NCBI GenBank assembly: GCA_029260035.1
Contig: JAJDEA010000088.1
Span: 1-60,586, forward strand
Reading direction: 5' to 3'
DNA length: 60,586 nt
From: Phycisphaerae bacterium
Lineage (GTDB): Bacteria > Planctomycetota > Phycisphaerae > UBA1845
Numbering within the stretch: position 1 is the first letter of the stretch; the number at the start of each line of letters is the position of its first letter. Both the position numbers and the translations under genes were made by a program. A model generated the notes under the pieces. That model did not search any database, was not told where the DNA came from, and saw only the letters and a list, made by a program, of their open reading frames with translations. Shown piece by piece: positions 36,252 to 47,104 of the stretch.

Positions 36252-36280
36252 TATATACCGAACGATCGACCGAAAGTCAA
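36252..36280 (-). promoter_or_regulatory. Sigma-70-type promoter of the AAA ATPase gene
   Basis: On the minus strand TTGACT (36275-36280) and TATATA (36252-36257) are separated by exactly 17 bases. This is the best consensus promoter seen in the window, 62 bases before the chosen start. Confidence 0.65.
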
Positions 36281-36508
36281 CCAACCATCACAAGTAAATT
36301 TATAAAACTTTATAATTTTAGTCTATCGCATACTTAGAACTAATTCAGGGCGAACCAACGTCTCTGGCGATCGTCTCACCGGCAGGATGCTCGATTTGAC
36401 GGTGCCACCCGTCTAAATTCGCCCTACTTGCGGTGGCTTAATTCCGTCGCTACGCTTCCGTCGCGCTGGTTGCCAGGGATGAATGAACAACAGGGCAGGA
36501 GCAATCAA

Positions 36509-37750
36509 ATGGCAGACGTGAGACCGTTCTCCGCAATCCGATACGACTTTGACAGGACTCAGGGCGACCTTTCCAACCTGATCGCTCCGCCCTATGACGT
36601 CCTCGATCAAAAAGAAAAGGACGCGCTGCTCGCGAAGTCCGACCAAAACATCGTTGCCCTCGACTTACCCCATATTCCGCCGAAATCACTTGGCCCCGCA
36701 GAAGTGTACGAACATTCCGCGGCGCTTATGAGGGATTGGCTCGATTCGGGCATTCTGATGCAGGAAAAAGAGCCGGCACTATACCTGTATCACCAAGCAT
36801 TCGAGCACGAAGGCAAAGAGTACATTCGGAAGATGTTCCTGGCGCGAGTCAGGCTTCTCCCGTTCTCCGACGGCGTCGTCCTCCCTCACGAGCAGACCTT
36901 CGGCGGGCCGAAAGAAGACCGCCTCGCACTCATGAAGACAACGCAGTGCCATCTATCGCCGATCTTCGGCTTATACGCTGACCCGGAAAACAAAGTCGGC
37001 AAGGCATTCGCCAGCACAGCCAGCCGACCCGCCGACGCAAAAGGAACGCTTGGCGGCGTCGAAAACTCTCTTTGGATATCGACGAACGCCGATGTCAGCG
37101 AAGAGGTTGCGCAGATTCTTTGCGACAAGAACATCTATATTGCAGATGGGCATCACCGATACGGAACCGCTTTGAACTATCGCGATTGGTACATTCAAGA
37201 GCAGGGCGGATCGATCGACGAAGATCACCCGGCCAACTTCGTGCTTTTCGTTTTGGCCAGCATGGACGATCCGGGCTGTTTGATTCTTCCTTACAATCGC
37301 GTGCTATCCAGTGTATCGCTAGAAGTCGTAATGAATGCGTGGGCGTCCGCAACGGAGCATGCCTTGCCGGACGAAGCTGACATAGTGCTGTTTGAGGGAA
37401 AAACGGGAAAGGAAATTGCTCTTCAATTTACCCGCCGAGACGAGCTCAAGGCGCTGGAGAAAAATCAGGTCGACGCTTGGTATGACCTGGACGCCGCTTA
37501 TCTTCACCGTTATCTCGTTGACGAACTGTTGCAGAAAAAGTCTGGCAATGAGCCAAGAATTCGTTACGCGAAATCCGTCGAGGCTGCCAAACAAATTGCG
37601 AAGGAAGAAGCCGGCGTCGCGTTGCTCGTCAATGCCACACCAATGACGCATCTTCGCTCAGTGAGCGAGCAGGGAGGTCTGATGCCGCAGAAAAGCACTT
37701 ACTTCCACCCCAAACTCGCAACAGGGCTAGCCGTCAACCCGTTGACATAG
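36509..37750 (+). CDS. DUF1015 family protein
   Basis: A 413-residue protein; ATG 36509 has a good site (CAGGAG), while 36428 would add an atypical leader. The start ADVRPFSAIRYDFDRTQGDL, then LIAPPYDVLDQKEKDALLAK, PHEQTFGGPKEDRLAL and IADGHHRYGTALNY are typical of DUF1015, a conserved family of uncertain function often linked to serine/one-carbon or phosphonate genes. The TAG stop is the first three bases of repeat A copy 4. Convergent with gyrB. Confidence 0.9.
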   Translation: MADVRPFSAIRYDFDRTQGDLSNLIAPPYDVLDQKEKDALLAKSDQNIVALDLPHIPPKSLGPAEVYEHSAALMRDWLDSGILMQEKEPALYLYHQAFEHEGKEYIRKMFLARVRLLPFSDGVVLPHEQTFGGPKEDRLALMKTTQCHLSPIFGLYADPENKVGKAFASTASRPADAKGTLGGVENSLWISTNADVSEEVAQILCDKNIYIADGHHRYGTALNYRDWYIQEQGGSIDEDHPANFVLFVLASMDDPGCLILPYNRVLSSVSLEVVMNAWASATEHALPDEADIVLFEGKTGKEIALQFTRRDELKALEKNQVDAWYDLDAAYLHRYLVDELLQKKSGNEPRIRYAKSVEAAKQIAKEEAGVALLVNATPMTHLRSVSEQGGLMPQKSTYFHPKLATGLAVNPLT

Positions 37751-37842
37751 AGCAAGCTCTATTTCACTGTAGCGTTCGGATGCACTTGTTGCACCCGCAA
37801 TGGAACGTTTCGCTGTTACACTTGACCGATCGCTGTTATAGC
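37748..37842 (+). repeat. Dispersed intergenic repeat A, copy 4
   Basis: It begins TAGAGCAAGCTCTATTTCAC and ends CTTGACCGATCGCTGTTATAGC minus its first bases, i.e. the same ends as copies 1 and 3. Its first three bases form the stop codon of the DUF1015 gene. It fills the convergent gap before gyrB. Confidence 0.75.
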
Positions 37843-37854
37843 CCGCCAGCGGTG

Positions 37855-40425
<2,571 letters not shown>

Positions 40426-40474
40426 CTATTTGTCCATCCCGCCGCTCACCACGGCGCCACCCATCAGGCAATTT

Positions 40475-40870
40475 CTAATTCGCTACTGAGCCGCTTCGGA
40501 TTGCTACGCCGTTGCGCCCAAACACAAACGATATCCGAATCCGTTCCGTAGACCTTCCCAATTCCTTCAACGCGTTTTGAACCGCGATGGTTCCCCGAAC
40601 TCGCATGGAATACACCATCGAAGCCTCGACTACATGAATTCGGACCGCACTATTCGTTACACTTTCTACCAGACAGTATTTCTGGAATTCACTCGACGTA
40701 TGCTTCGTAAGCACTGCCGCAAGCGCTTCGCAGGGTGAACCTGCGGGACGGCAGGATTCATCCGCCAACCCCTTGATTAAATCAACCGCCGACACAACGG
40801 CTCTCCCCCCACGCGACCTGCCTCGATTCCGCTGCACCCAGCTAAGCTGTTTCTTATCGCGGAGATTCAC
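40475..40870 (-). CDS. dciA: DUF721/DciA-like protein (predicted helicase loader)
   Basis: A 131-residue protein from GTG 40870. The conserved part (SVTNSAVRIHVVEASMVYSM, then ALKELGRSTERIRISFVFG) follows the DUF721 pattern of a KH-like domain, though several positions are weak. In other bacteria DciA loads the replicative helicase DnaB and lies between dnaN/recF and gyrB. Here it sits 14 bases after dnaN and 52 before gyrB, supporting the call. recF is missing from the usual order. Confidence 0.7.
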   Translation of the reverse strand: MNLRDKKQLSWVQRNRGRSRGGRAVVSAVDLIKGLADESCRPAGSPCEALAAVLTKHTSSEFQKYCLVESVTNSAVRIHVVEASMVYSMRVRGTIAVQNALKELGRSTERIRISFVFGRNGVAIRSGSVAN

Positions 40871-40884
40871 GAAACGCTGCCTTT

Positions 40885-41991
40885 CTAGGCTGACGCAAGA
40901 GAAACCGGCATAACAACATATAAGAAGTCCTGCCCCAGCCGAATCAAACCCGGCCTGTTAGCCTCCTTGAAGGCCATAGACAAATCATCCGCGTGCGTTA
41001 CACGAAGAACATCCAACAGAAAAACCGGGTTAAACCCTATTTCCACCGGCTCGCCTTTGTATTTCACAGGAATCGAAACCGTCGCCTCACCTTGCTCCGG
41101 CGCCCGGCTGGAAAGTGTCAAGCTGTCGTCTGTGATAGCAAATCGAACACCTTTCGACTCCTCGTTCGTAAGCAACGAGGCACGGCGCAAAGCACCCAAC
41201 AAATCGGCCGTCTTCACCTCGACGATCCGATCACAATCCTGCGGAATAACATCCTGGTATTTCGGGAAATGCCCTTCTACGAGCGACGAGCTTATCATCG
41301 CTCCCCCAATGCTCATCAGCAATTGATTGGACGTAATTTTCACGCCAACATTTCCAGCAGCGCTCCCCGGCAAGCGAGACAAAAGACTCATCGCTTTGCC
41401 CGGAACAATTGCGCTCGGAACCTTCGCTTTGCTGGCTTGCGCGAGCTTGGCTTTGGCCAACGATAGCCGACGCCCATCCGTAGCCACGAGCGTCAACTGG
41501 TCCCCTTCAACCTCCCACAATACGCCATTCATTGCATAGCGCGTACTTTCACGCGCCGATGCGAACACCGTCCATTCCACCAAACGAAAAAGCGCATCCC
41601 GCTCAACCGCAAAATCCGGGCCGTCTTCCATCGTGGGGACCAGGGGAAACTCATCGGCATCCTGCGTCACAACCTGGAAGTGGCTTCCCGCCCCGCGGAT
41701 ATGTAGTTGGCTGCTGTCCGTTTCGATGTTGAGGATTTCGTCATCGCACTCGTTAACAATTTTAGACAGCGTGTCGGCGACGACCAACGTGTCGCCCGGC
41801 TCATCCACTTCGACCTGCGTCACTGCACACCGCACTGAAAGCTCTGTGTCGGTTCCTGAAAGCAGAAGGACGTCGGATTGCACTTCCAGCCTAACACATC
41901 GCAAGATTGGCTTAGGCGTTCGCGCAGCAGCTACGGCGCAAACCGCCTTGAGTGCATCGCTCATCTCTTCGCGGTTAAATCGAAATTTCAT
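40885..41991 (-). CDS. dnaN: DNA polymerase III beta sliding clamp
   Basis: A 368-residue clamp subunit; two subunits would form the ring that holds the polymerase on DNA. It begins MKFRFNREEMSDALKAVCAV. The pattern PKPILRCVRLEVQSDVLLLS, then ATDGRRLSLAKAKL in the second domain and the C-terminal end FLYVVMPVSLASA fit the three-domain clamp. Length is typical. It lies between dnaA (361 bases upstream) and dciA. Intact. Confidence 0.95.
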   Translation of the reverse strand: MKFRFNREEMSDALKAVCAVAAARTPKPILRCVRLEVQSDVLLLSGTDTELSVRCAVTQVEVDEPGDTLVVADTLSKIVNECDDEILNIETDSSQLHIRGAGSHFQVVTQDADEFPLVPTMEDGPDFAVERDALFRLVEWTVFASARESTRYAMNGVLWEVEGDQLTLVATDGRRLSLAKAKLAQASKAKVPSAIVPGKAMSLLSRLPGSAAGNVGVKITSNQLLMSIGGAMISSSLVEGHFPKYQDVIPQDCDRIVEVKTADLLGALRRASLLTNEESKGVRFAITDDSLTLSSRAPEQGEATVSIPVKYKGEPVEIGFNPVFLLDVLRVTHADDLSMAFKEANRPGLIRLGQDFLYVVMPVSLASA

Positions 41992-42352
41992 GGGATGAAC
42001 ATCCTTCCGCTACTGAATAACAAACAAGGTCTATTTTGTTGGTCCTATTCTCTTATTATTAATTAAATATAGTAGCAGGAATCGGTCCCGTGAAAAGCGT
42101 GCATTCTCGTTTGCGTCAAACGCATAAACTCTTACCAGCGAATAGGCTGAGGCCCAAAAGCCAGACCAAAAAGCCGTGACAAACCTGTTCGTTCGCGCCG
42201 TGCAATTCGCTTGGTGTACGGGCGTTGAGCCGTGAAGCAAAAACGGCCCTGGTGTTTCCCGACAATCGGTAACAGCGTTTCGCACAGCATTGTAACCAAG
42301 CACCTCTCGTCTTCCCGTGGCCAAATCTAGCGGCGGCAGCGCCGAACGACTG
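41992..42352. other. dnaA-dnaN spacer
   Basis: A 361-base gap with one AT-rich stretch (42045-42075). I looked here for both oriC and the missing DnaA domain IV. There are no TTATCCACA-like boxes, and none of the three minus frames shows the domain IV helix-turn-helix signature. The CAAGGTCTATTTTGTTGG segment near 42024 weakly recalls repeat A. Confidence 0.5.
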
Positions 42353-43336
42353 TTAGCGCGCGGGGTTTTGGTTCTCTTTTTGACTTTGGCCTTCCCATTC
42401 GACCAGCGATTCTTCCATGTCTCGAATGGTCGCCGACTCCGTCGAGGCCAATTGCTCTAAAATGGCCGCCGGGGCTTCAATACAGCGGAACTTTGCTTTC
42501 TTTTGCAGAATGGCCAGTCTCGTTTCGAAAATAGGCTGGTCAAGCAGCGCCACCAAGCCGGAGTTGAAACGAGTAATCAACCTGTCAGCGATGCCAGACA
42601 GTTCTGACGGCGAGAAGTCCGCAGAAAAAACGAGCTGCTTCCCTGCCTGGTGAAGCGAATTATAAATGCGGAAGAACTCTTCCTGTGTCCGTTCTCGGCT
42701 GTCCAAAAACTGCACGTCATCAACAATGAGCGCATCGAGCGAATGAAAGACCGCGTGAAACTGATCGACCGTCGCGTCTTCGACAGCTTCGACGAAACGA
42801 TTCACAAACATTTCGCAGGAAACATATGCGGCGTTCAGGCTTCTGTCCGCCTCCGACATCTCTTGAGCAACAGCTTGGAGCAGGTGGGTTTTCCCCATCC
42901 CGGTTCGGCCATGAATGAAAAGCGGGTTGTACGATTTTCCGGGGCCGCTCGCGACGGACACCGATGCTGCGTGGGCCAGACGATTGCTCGGCCCGACCAC
43001 GAATTGATCAAAGGTGAAAGCTGGCACCACCGCCTGGCGAAGATTATCCAGCATGGAGGCGGACGGCGGAGCAGACCCCTCATCCTCCGCAGGTGAGGTA
43101 AACCGTACGGTTACCAACTTGCCGGTGCAGTCTTGGGCCGCTGCGGTGAAACTCGGAAGGCATGTTTGGGACAGATACCGCCATTGGGCACCGTTTTTCG
43201 GCTGAATCTCAATGGTCCCGTGGTTCATTTCCGCCGCAGCTAACTCAGCGAACCAGCTTCGGACGAGGTCTGGACTGTCCAGACGGACCCGGCTGATGAT
43301 ATCTTCCAGCAATGATTCCGAGACACGTTGCGCCAT
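42353..43336 (-). CDS. dnaA: Replication initiator DnaA lacking DNA-binding domain IV
   Basis: A 327-residue protein. An N-terminal domain I-like region (residues 1-75), a short linker and a complete AAA+ module are present: FTFDQFVVGPSNRLAHAASV, Walker A GRTGMGKTHL (near 145), Walker B LIVDDVQFL (near 200), and ADRLITRFNSGLVALL (sensor/Arg region). It stops after EQLASTESATIRDMEESLVEW, where normal DnaA (about 450 residues) continues into domain IV, which recognises DnaA boxes. No frameshifted remainder is visible downstream. Position next to dnaN makes it the true dnaA ortholog, not an Hda. How it would find the origin is unclear. Confidence 0.85.
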   Translation of the reverse strand: MAQRVSESLLEDIISRVRLDSPDLVRSWFAELAAAEMNHGTIEIQPKNGAQWRYLSQTCLPSFTAAAQDCTGKLVTVRFTSPAEDEGSAPPSASMLDNLRQAVVPAFTFDQFVVGPSNRLAHAASVSVASGPGKSYNPLFIHGRTGMGKTHLLQAVAQEMSEADRSLNAAYVSCEMFVNRFVEAVEDATVDQFHAVFHSLDALIVDDVQFLDSRERTQEEFFRIYNSLHQAGKQLVFSADFSPSELSGIADRLITRFNSGLVALLDQPIFETRLAILQKKAKFRCIEAPAAILEQLASTESATIRDMEESLVEWEGQSQKENQNPAR

Positions 43337-43665
43337 ATTGCCTGCGTGATTTTATCGATTCGCTAGAGCAAACTCTTTTCAACAGTAGTGTGTGGGATGA
43401 TGTTTCTTCCCGTGAATGTTTGGGACTCGACGCCGCACTTGATCGGTCGCGAGGATGAAAGCGGGAGGCCCAAAATCCAGCGGTTATTGTACCACCAGGG
43501 GCGAACAACAACAATGTTCCTGTTGTGCATTACGGGCTTTGCCGAGCGGATTCACAGGGTCCAGCGACGAGGCATGAATTGTCGATATCTTCGGTGATTG
43601 CGGCACGCTGGGCGCTGAAATAAGATAAACCCAATTGCAACGCAAAGTGAAACGGAGCGCCAAGG
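43337..43665. other. Divergent dnaA/top6B spacer
   Basis: A 329-base divergent promoter region. It contains a degenerate repeat A copy (43364-43454) within 30-120 bases of the dnaA start. No DnaA-box cluster was seen. Promoters must lie here, but no convincing consensus pair stands out. Confidence 0.5.
43364..43454 (+). repeat. Dispersed intergenic repeat A, degenerate copy 5
   Basis: The left end TAGAGCAAACTCTTTTCAAC and the right end CGCCGCACTTGATCGGTCGC correspond to the ends of copies 1, 3 and 4 at nearly the same distance. It lies in the dnaA leader. Confidence 0.55.
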
Positions 43666-45651
43666 ATGGCTACCATTCCCACAACCCAAAAAGCACCCCC
43701 TCCACGAGATCAGCTTGATTTTGCGTTCTCCGATTGCCGAGAGGGGATAAATGCAGCGAGGACAACGACGGTGCCCCAAACTAAGGCCGATATGACCGCA
43801 AAACGCACGATGCCTAAGCCGGTGGTTCCCCCCAAGTCCGCGGGGAAGAAAAACGGGCGCACCGCGACGGCAGAGTCGATGGCCAAGCAGCAGCGCGAAA
43901 TCTCCGTCTCTGAGTTTTTTGCCAAAAACCGACATTTGCTCGGTTTCGACAACAAACGTAAAGCACTCTTGACCACAGTCAAAGAGGCTGTAGACAACAG
44001 CTTGGACGCCTGTGAAGAAGCAGGGATTCTGCCGGATATCGATATCAGACTGAAACAGGTCGACACGGATCGATTCGCCGTCACCGTTCGCGACAACGGG
44101 CCCGGAATCGTCAAGCAACAGATTCCAAATGTATTCGGCAAGTTGCTATATGGTTCCAAGTTTCATCGGCTGAAAATGTCGAGAGGCCAACAAGGCATCG
44201 GCATCAGTGCTGCTGGTATGTATGGCTTGATAACGACCGGCAAGCCAATACGCATCGTCAGCCGAACCAGCAGCCGATCACAAGCTCATCTCTACAAGCT
44301 TGCGATTGACACCAAGAAGAACAAGCCTGACATCGTGGCCGACGAAACAGTGGATGTTGATTGGGCTCATGGAACGGAAGTCACGATCGAGTTGGAAGCG
44401 TCGTATAACAAGGGAAGGCAGAGCGTTGACGAGTACATCGAACTTACCGCGATAGCGAACCCTCACGCCAGCTTTACGCTTCATCCGCCGATCGGGCCAA
44501 CCCTTGACTTGCCGCGTGGGACGGAAACGCTGCCGGATGAGACCAAGGAGATCAAGCCGCATCCTTACGGCATCGAGCTTGGCACGATGATGAAGATGCT
44601 GAAAGAAACAAAGTCCCCAAAGCTGGGAGCGTTTCTGACAAATGAGTTTTCGCGTGTCAGTAGCGCTGTGGCGAAGAAAGTAGCCACACAGTCCGGTGCC
44701 ACAGCTTCGACATGGGTGTCGTCACTCGAGCCGCCAACGATTGAAAAAGTCTACAGCTCATTGCAAAAAACGAAACTCATGGCGCCCTCGACGAACTGCC
44801 TCGCCCCGATGGGCGCAGAGGCGATCCTTACGGGCCTCTTGAAGGGGATTAAGGCGGAATTCTACACAGCCAGCACGCGCCCACCGAATGTCTATCGCGG
44901 CAACCCGTTCCAAATCGAAGTGGGACTCGCCTATGGCGGAGAACTCGGTGCGGACAAGCATGACGATGATGATACGGGTAAAAATGGCCAGGATCGCGCG
45001 CAATCGCGGGTTATTCGGTTCGCCAACCGAGTGCCGTTGCTCTATCAGCAAAGTTCGTGCTGTACGTTCAAAGCGGTTCTGGACACGAAATGGAATAATT
45101 ACAATTTGTCGCAAGCTTCGGGTGCGATGCCTCGGGCACCGATGGTGATTTTAATACACATGGCCAGCGTTTGGGTGCCGTTCATATCAGAAGGCAAGGA
45201 GGCCATCGCGGACTACGATGAGATTCGCAAGGAAGTGAAGCTCGGTATCAGTGAATGCGGCCGAAGATTGAATATGTTGCTTCGGCGAAAGAAGCGCAAA
45301 GCGCATTTCGCGAAGCGCCGTGATGTGTTCACCAAGTACATTGACGAAGTGGTGAACTCGGCGCGCGCGATAACCACAATCAACAAAGAAGACTTCCGCA
45401 AGTCGCTGGTGTCATTGTCAAGAAAATACACCGCCCAGGCAGATATGGAATTTGACGACCATGGTAAGGTGGTCAAGAAGGAAATTGTAGGTAACGACAT
45501 GGGGCTGGCAGATACAATCATCGTGGATCACGAGGCCCCCGCGCCTTCACCTGAGACGCTTTTCGGTGATACAGGCAAAGAAAAATCAAAAAGCGGATCG
45601 GCTCGAAAGTCGAAAAAACGGAAGAAGTCGGCTAAGCGAAAGAGTCGTTGA
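43666..45651 (+). CDS. top6B: DNA topoisomerase VI subunit B
   Basis: The ATPase subunit of a type IIB topoisomerase, 661 residues. After a ~75-residue basic, low-complexity leader the family core begins SVSEFFAKNRHLLGFDNKRK. GHKL motifs: EAVDNSLDACEE (near 107), VRDNGPGI (near 143) and GQQGIGISAAGMYG (near 174), followed by the H2TH and transducer regions. The C-terminal tail is Lys/Ser/Arg-rich. Topo VI relaxes and decatenates DNA as an A2B2 complex; it is general in archaea and plants but rare in bacteria. The subunit A gene follows 67 bases later. Confidence 0.95.
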   Translation: MATIPTTQKAPPPRDQLDFAFSDCREGINAARTTTVPQTKADMTAKRTMPKPVVPPKSAGKKNGRTATAESMAKQQREISVSEFFAKNRHLLGFDNKRKALLTTVKEAVDNSLDACEEAGILPDIDIRLKQVDTDRFAVTVRDNGPGIVKQQIPNVFGKLLYGSKFHRLKMSRGQQGIGISAAGMYGLITTGKPIRIVSRTSSRSQAHLYKLAIDTKKNKPDIVADETVDVDWAHGTEVTIELEASYNKGRQSVDEYIELTAIANPHASFTLHPPIGPTLDLPRGTETLPDETKEIKPHPYGIELGTMMKMLKETKSPKLGAFLTNEFSRVSSAVAKKVATQSGATASTWVSSLEPPTIEKVYSSLQKTKLMAPSTNCLAPMGAEAILTGLLKGIKAEFYTASTRPPNVYRGNPFQIEVGLAYGGELGADKHDDDDTGKNGQDRAQSRVIRFANRVPLLYQQSSCCTFKAVLDTKWNNYNLSQASGAMPRAPMVILIHMASVWVPFISEGKEAIADYDEIRKEVKLGISECGRRLNMLLRRKKRKAHFAKRRDVFTKYIDEVVNSARAITTINKEDFRKSLVSLSRKYTAQADMEFDDHGKVVKKEIVGNDMGLADTIIVDHEAPAPSPETLFGDTGKEKSKSGSARKSKKRKKSAKRKSR

Positions 45652-45718
45652 CCGCTCGATGCAACGGTTCCGCTTGCGGTAAGGCATAGGGAATCGTCTC
45701 AAAGGAGGAGTTAAGAAT

Positions 45719-46891
45719 ATGGCCAAAAAGAAGTTGGCCAGCGGGGCAACCAAGAAAACAGCCAAGCCGCGCGCGTCCAAAAAACGGGCTTCCAGACTTA
45801 AGGGCAAAGACACTAAAGAGCGCATTGCAGAATTGGCTAGATCTGTCGTAGCTATGGCAGAACGCGAGCAGGACCCCGCTATCCAAATCCCTGTGCGATC
45901 GCTCAGTAACATTGCGTACAACGAAAAGTCTCGACATCTCGAGATGGGTGACAACGAGCAGTCGCGAAGTTTCTTTAACTTCGGTCAGGCAAAACGTTTC
46001 ATGCAGACATTGCTTGTCGCATCCAAATGCAATGATCTTATCGACATAGGGAAGACCGCGAGCATTCGTCAGATTTATTACCTGAGCAAGCACACGATCA
46101 AAGGGACCAAGGAGAAGACCTTTGACGATCAGAGCGAATCGGATCCGATTATCGAAGACCTGGAGGTGGCGGTTGATTCATTGCGCGAACAACTTCACGT
46201 CTTCGCCAGCAATCGGGGCAACCTGGCTGGCCCAATTACGTTGGTCGATGACGGCAACACGCTCGATTGTGCCGCGATGGGTAGCGCGGGGTATGCTGTT
46301 CCCAGTATTGTCGAAGCCGATGTGATTCAGTTTAAGAAATGTAAAGCCAAGTTCATCCTCCACGTCGAAAAAGACACCGTTTGGCGGCGCTTTCACGAAG
46401 ACCGCTTTTGGCAGGAGCACAACTGCATCGTCTCGCATGGCGGCGGTCAACCGGCGCGGGGCATGAGAAGACTTCTCCGCCGGATGCACGAAGAGCTTAA
46501 GCTGCCGGTGTTCGTCCTGCTCGATAATGATCCGTGGGGGTATTACATCTACTCGGTCATCAAGCATGGCTCGATCAACCTGGCGTATGAGTCGAGGCGC
46601 ATGGCTGTGCCGGAGGCGAAGTTCATCGGCGTATCGAGCTTTGATTATGACCGTTGTGACATGAACGACGACGTGAAGATCGAACTGGACGCAAACGATA
46701 TCAAGCGCGCAAAGCAAATCGCCAATTACCCTTGGTTCAAGAACAAAAGGCCTTGGCAAAAGGAAATCAAGAAGATGATTTCCAATGGCTTCAAGATGGA
46801 AGTCGAAGCCATGATTAGCAAAAATCTCTCCTACCTCACTGAAGAGTACGTCCCCATGGCACTCAAGAACAAAAAGCTTTGGCTGGATTAA
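45719..46891 (+). CDS. top6A: DNA topoisomerase VI subunit A (Spo11-like)
   Basis: The DNA-cleaving subunit, 390 residues, with a strong ribosome site (AAAGGAGGAG). After a basic N-terminal tail, the catalytic 5Y-CAP domain has SIRQIYYLSKH with the candidate nucleophile Tyr120 or Tyr121. The Toprim domain follows: ITLVDDGNTLDC is near 177, and VFVLLDNDPWGYYIYS, the DxDPxG metal site, is near 265. The ending LSYLTEEYVPMALKNKKLW is typical. Both subunits are intact, so a working bacterial Topo VI is likely in addition to gyrase. Confidence 0.95.
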   Translation: MAKKKLASGATKKTAKPRASKKRASRLKGKDTKERIAELARSVVAMAEREQDPAIQIPVRSLSNIAYNEKSRHLEMGDNEQSRSFFNFGQAKRFMQTLLVASKCNDLIDIGKTASIRQIYYLSKHTIKGTKEKTFDDQSESDPIIEDLEVAVDSLREQLHVFASNRGNLAGPITLVDDGNTLDCAAMGSAGYAVPSIVEADVIQFKKCKAKFILHVEKDTVWRRFHEDRFWQEHNCIVSHGGGQPARGMRRLLRRMHEELKLPVFVLLDNDPWGYYIYSVIKHGSINLAYESRRMAVPEAKFIGVSSFDYDRCDMNDDVKIELDANDIKRAKQIANYPWFKNKRPWQKEIKKMISNGFKMEVEAMISKNLSYLTEEYVPMALKNKKLWLD

Positions 46892-47104
46892 GTTATTCGC
46901 ACGGCGCCTGAGAGAGGGTCGAGTCTTCCACGAGCGGCCCTGGCAAACCCCTTGGGGTCAAGAAAATTCGCACGTCCAAATACAATTCACGCTGCAAATG
47001 AGGAGTGTCGATTGTTGTCTCGAAGGTGGTTTTTCGAGGCTAAAGGCTGTACATTGCCAAGTGAAAGGGCGGGCTTGAACGCAGCACTTGAAAGGATTAG
47101 TCCC

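Noticed and set aside
42031-42324. Open frame downstream of dnaA as the missing domain IV
   Set aside because: Its translation lacks the domain IV helix-turn-helix signature and shows no similarity to DnaA ends.
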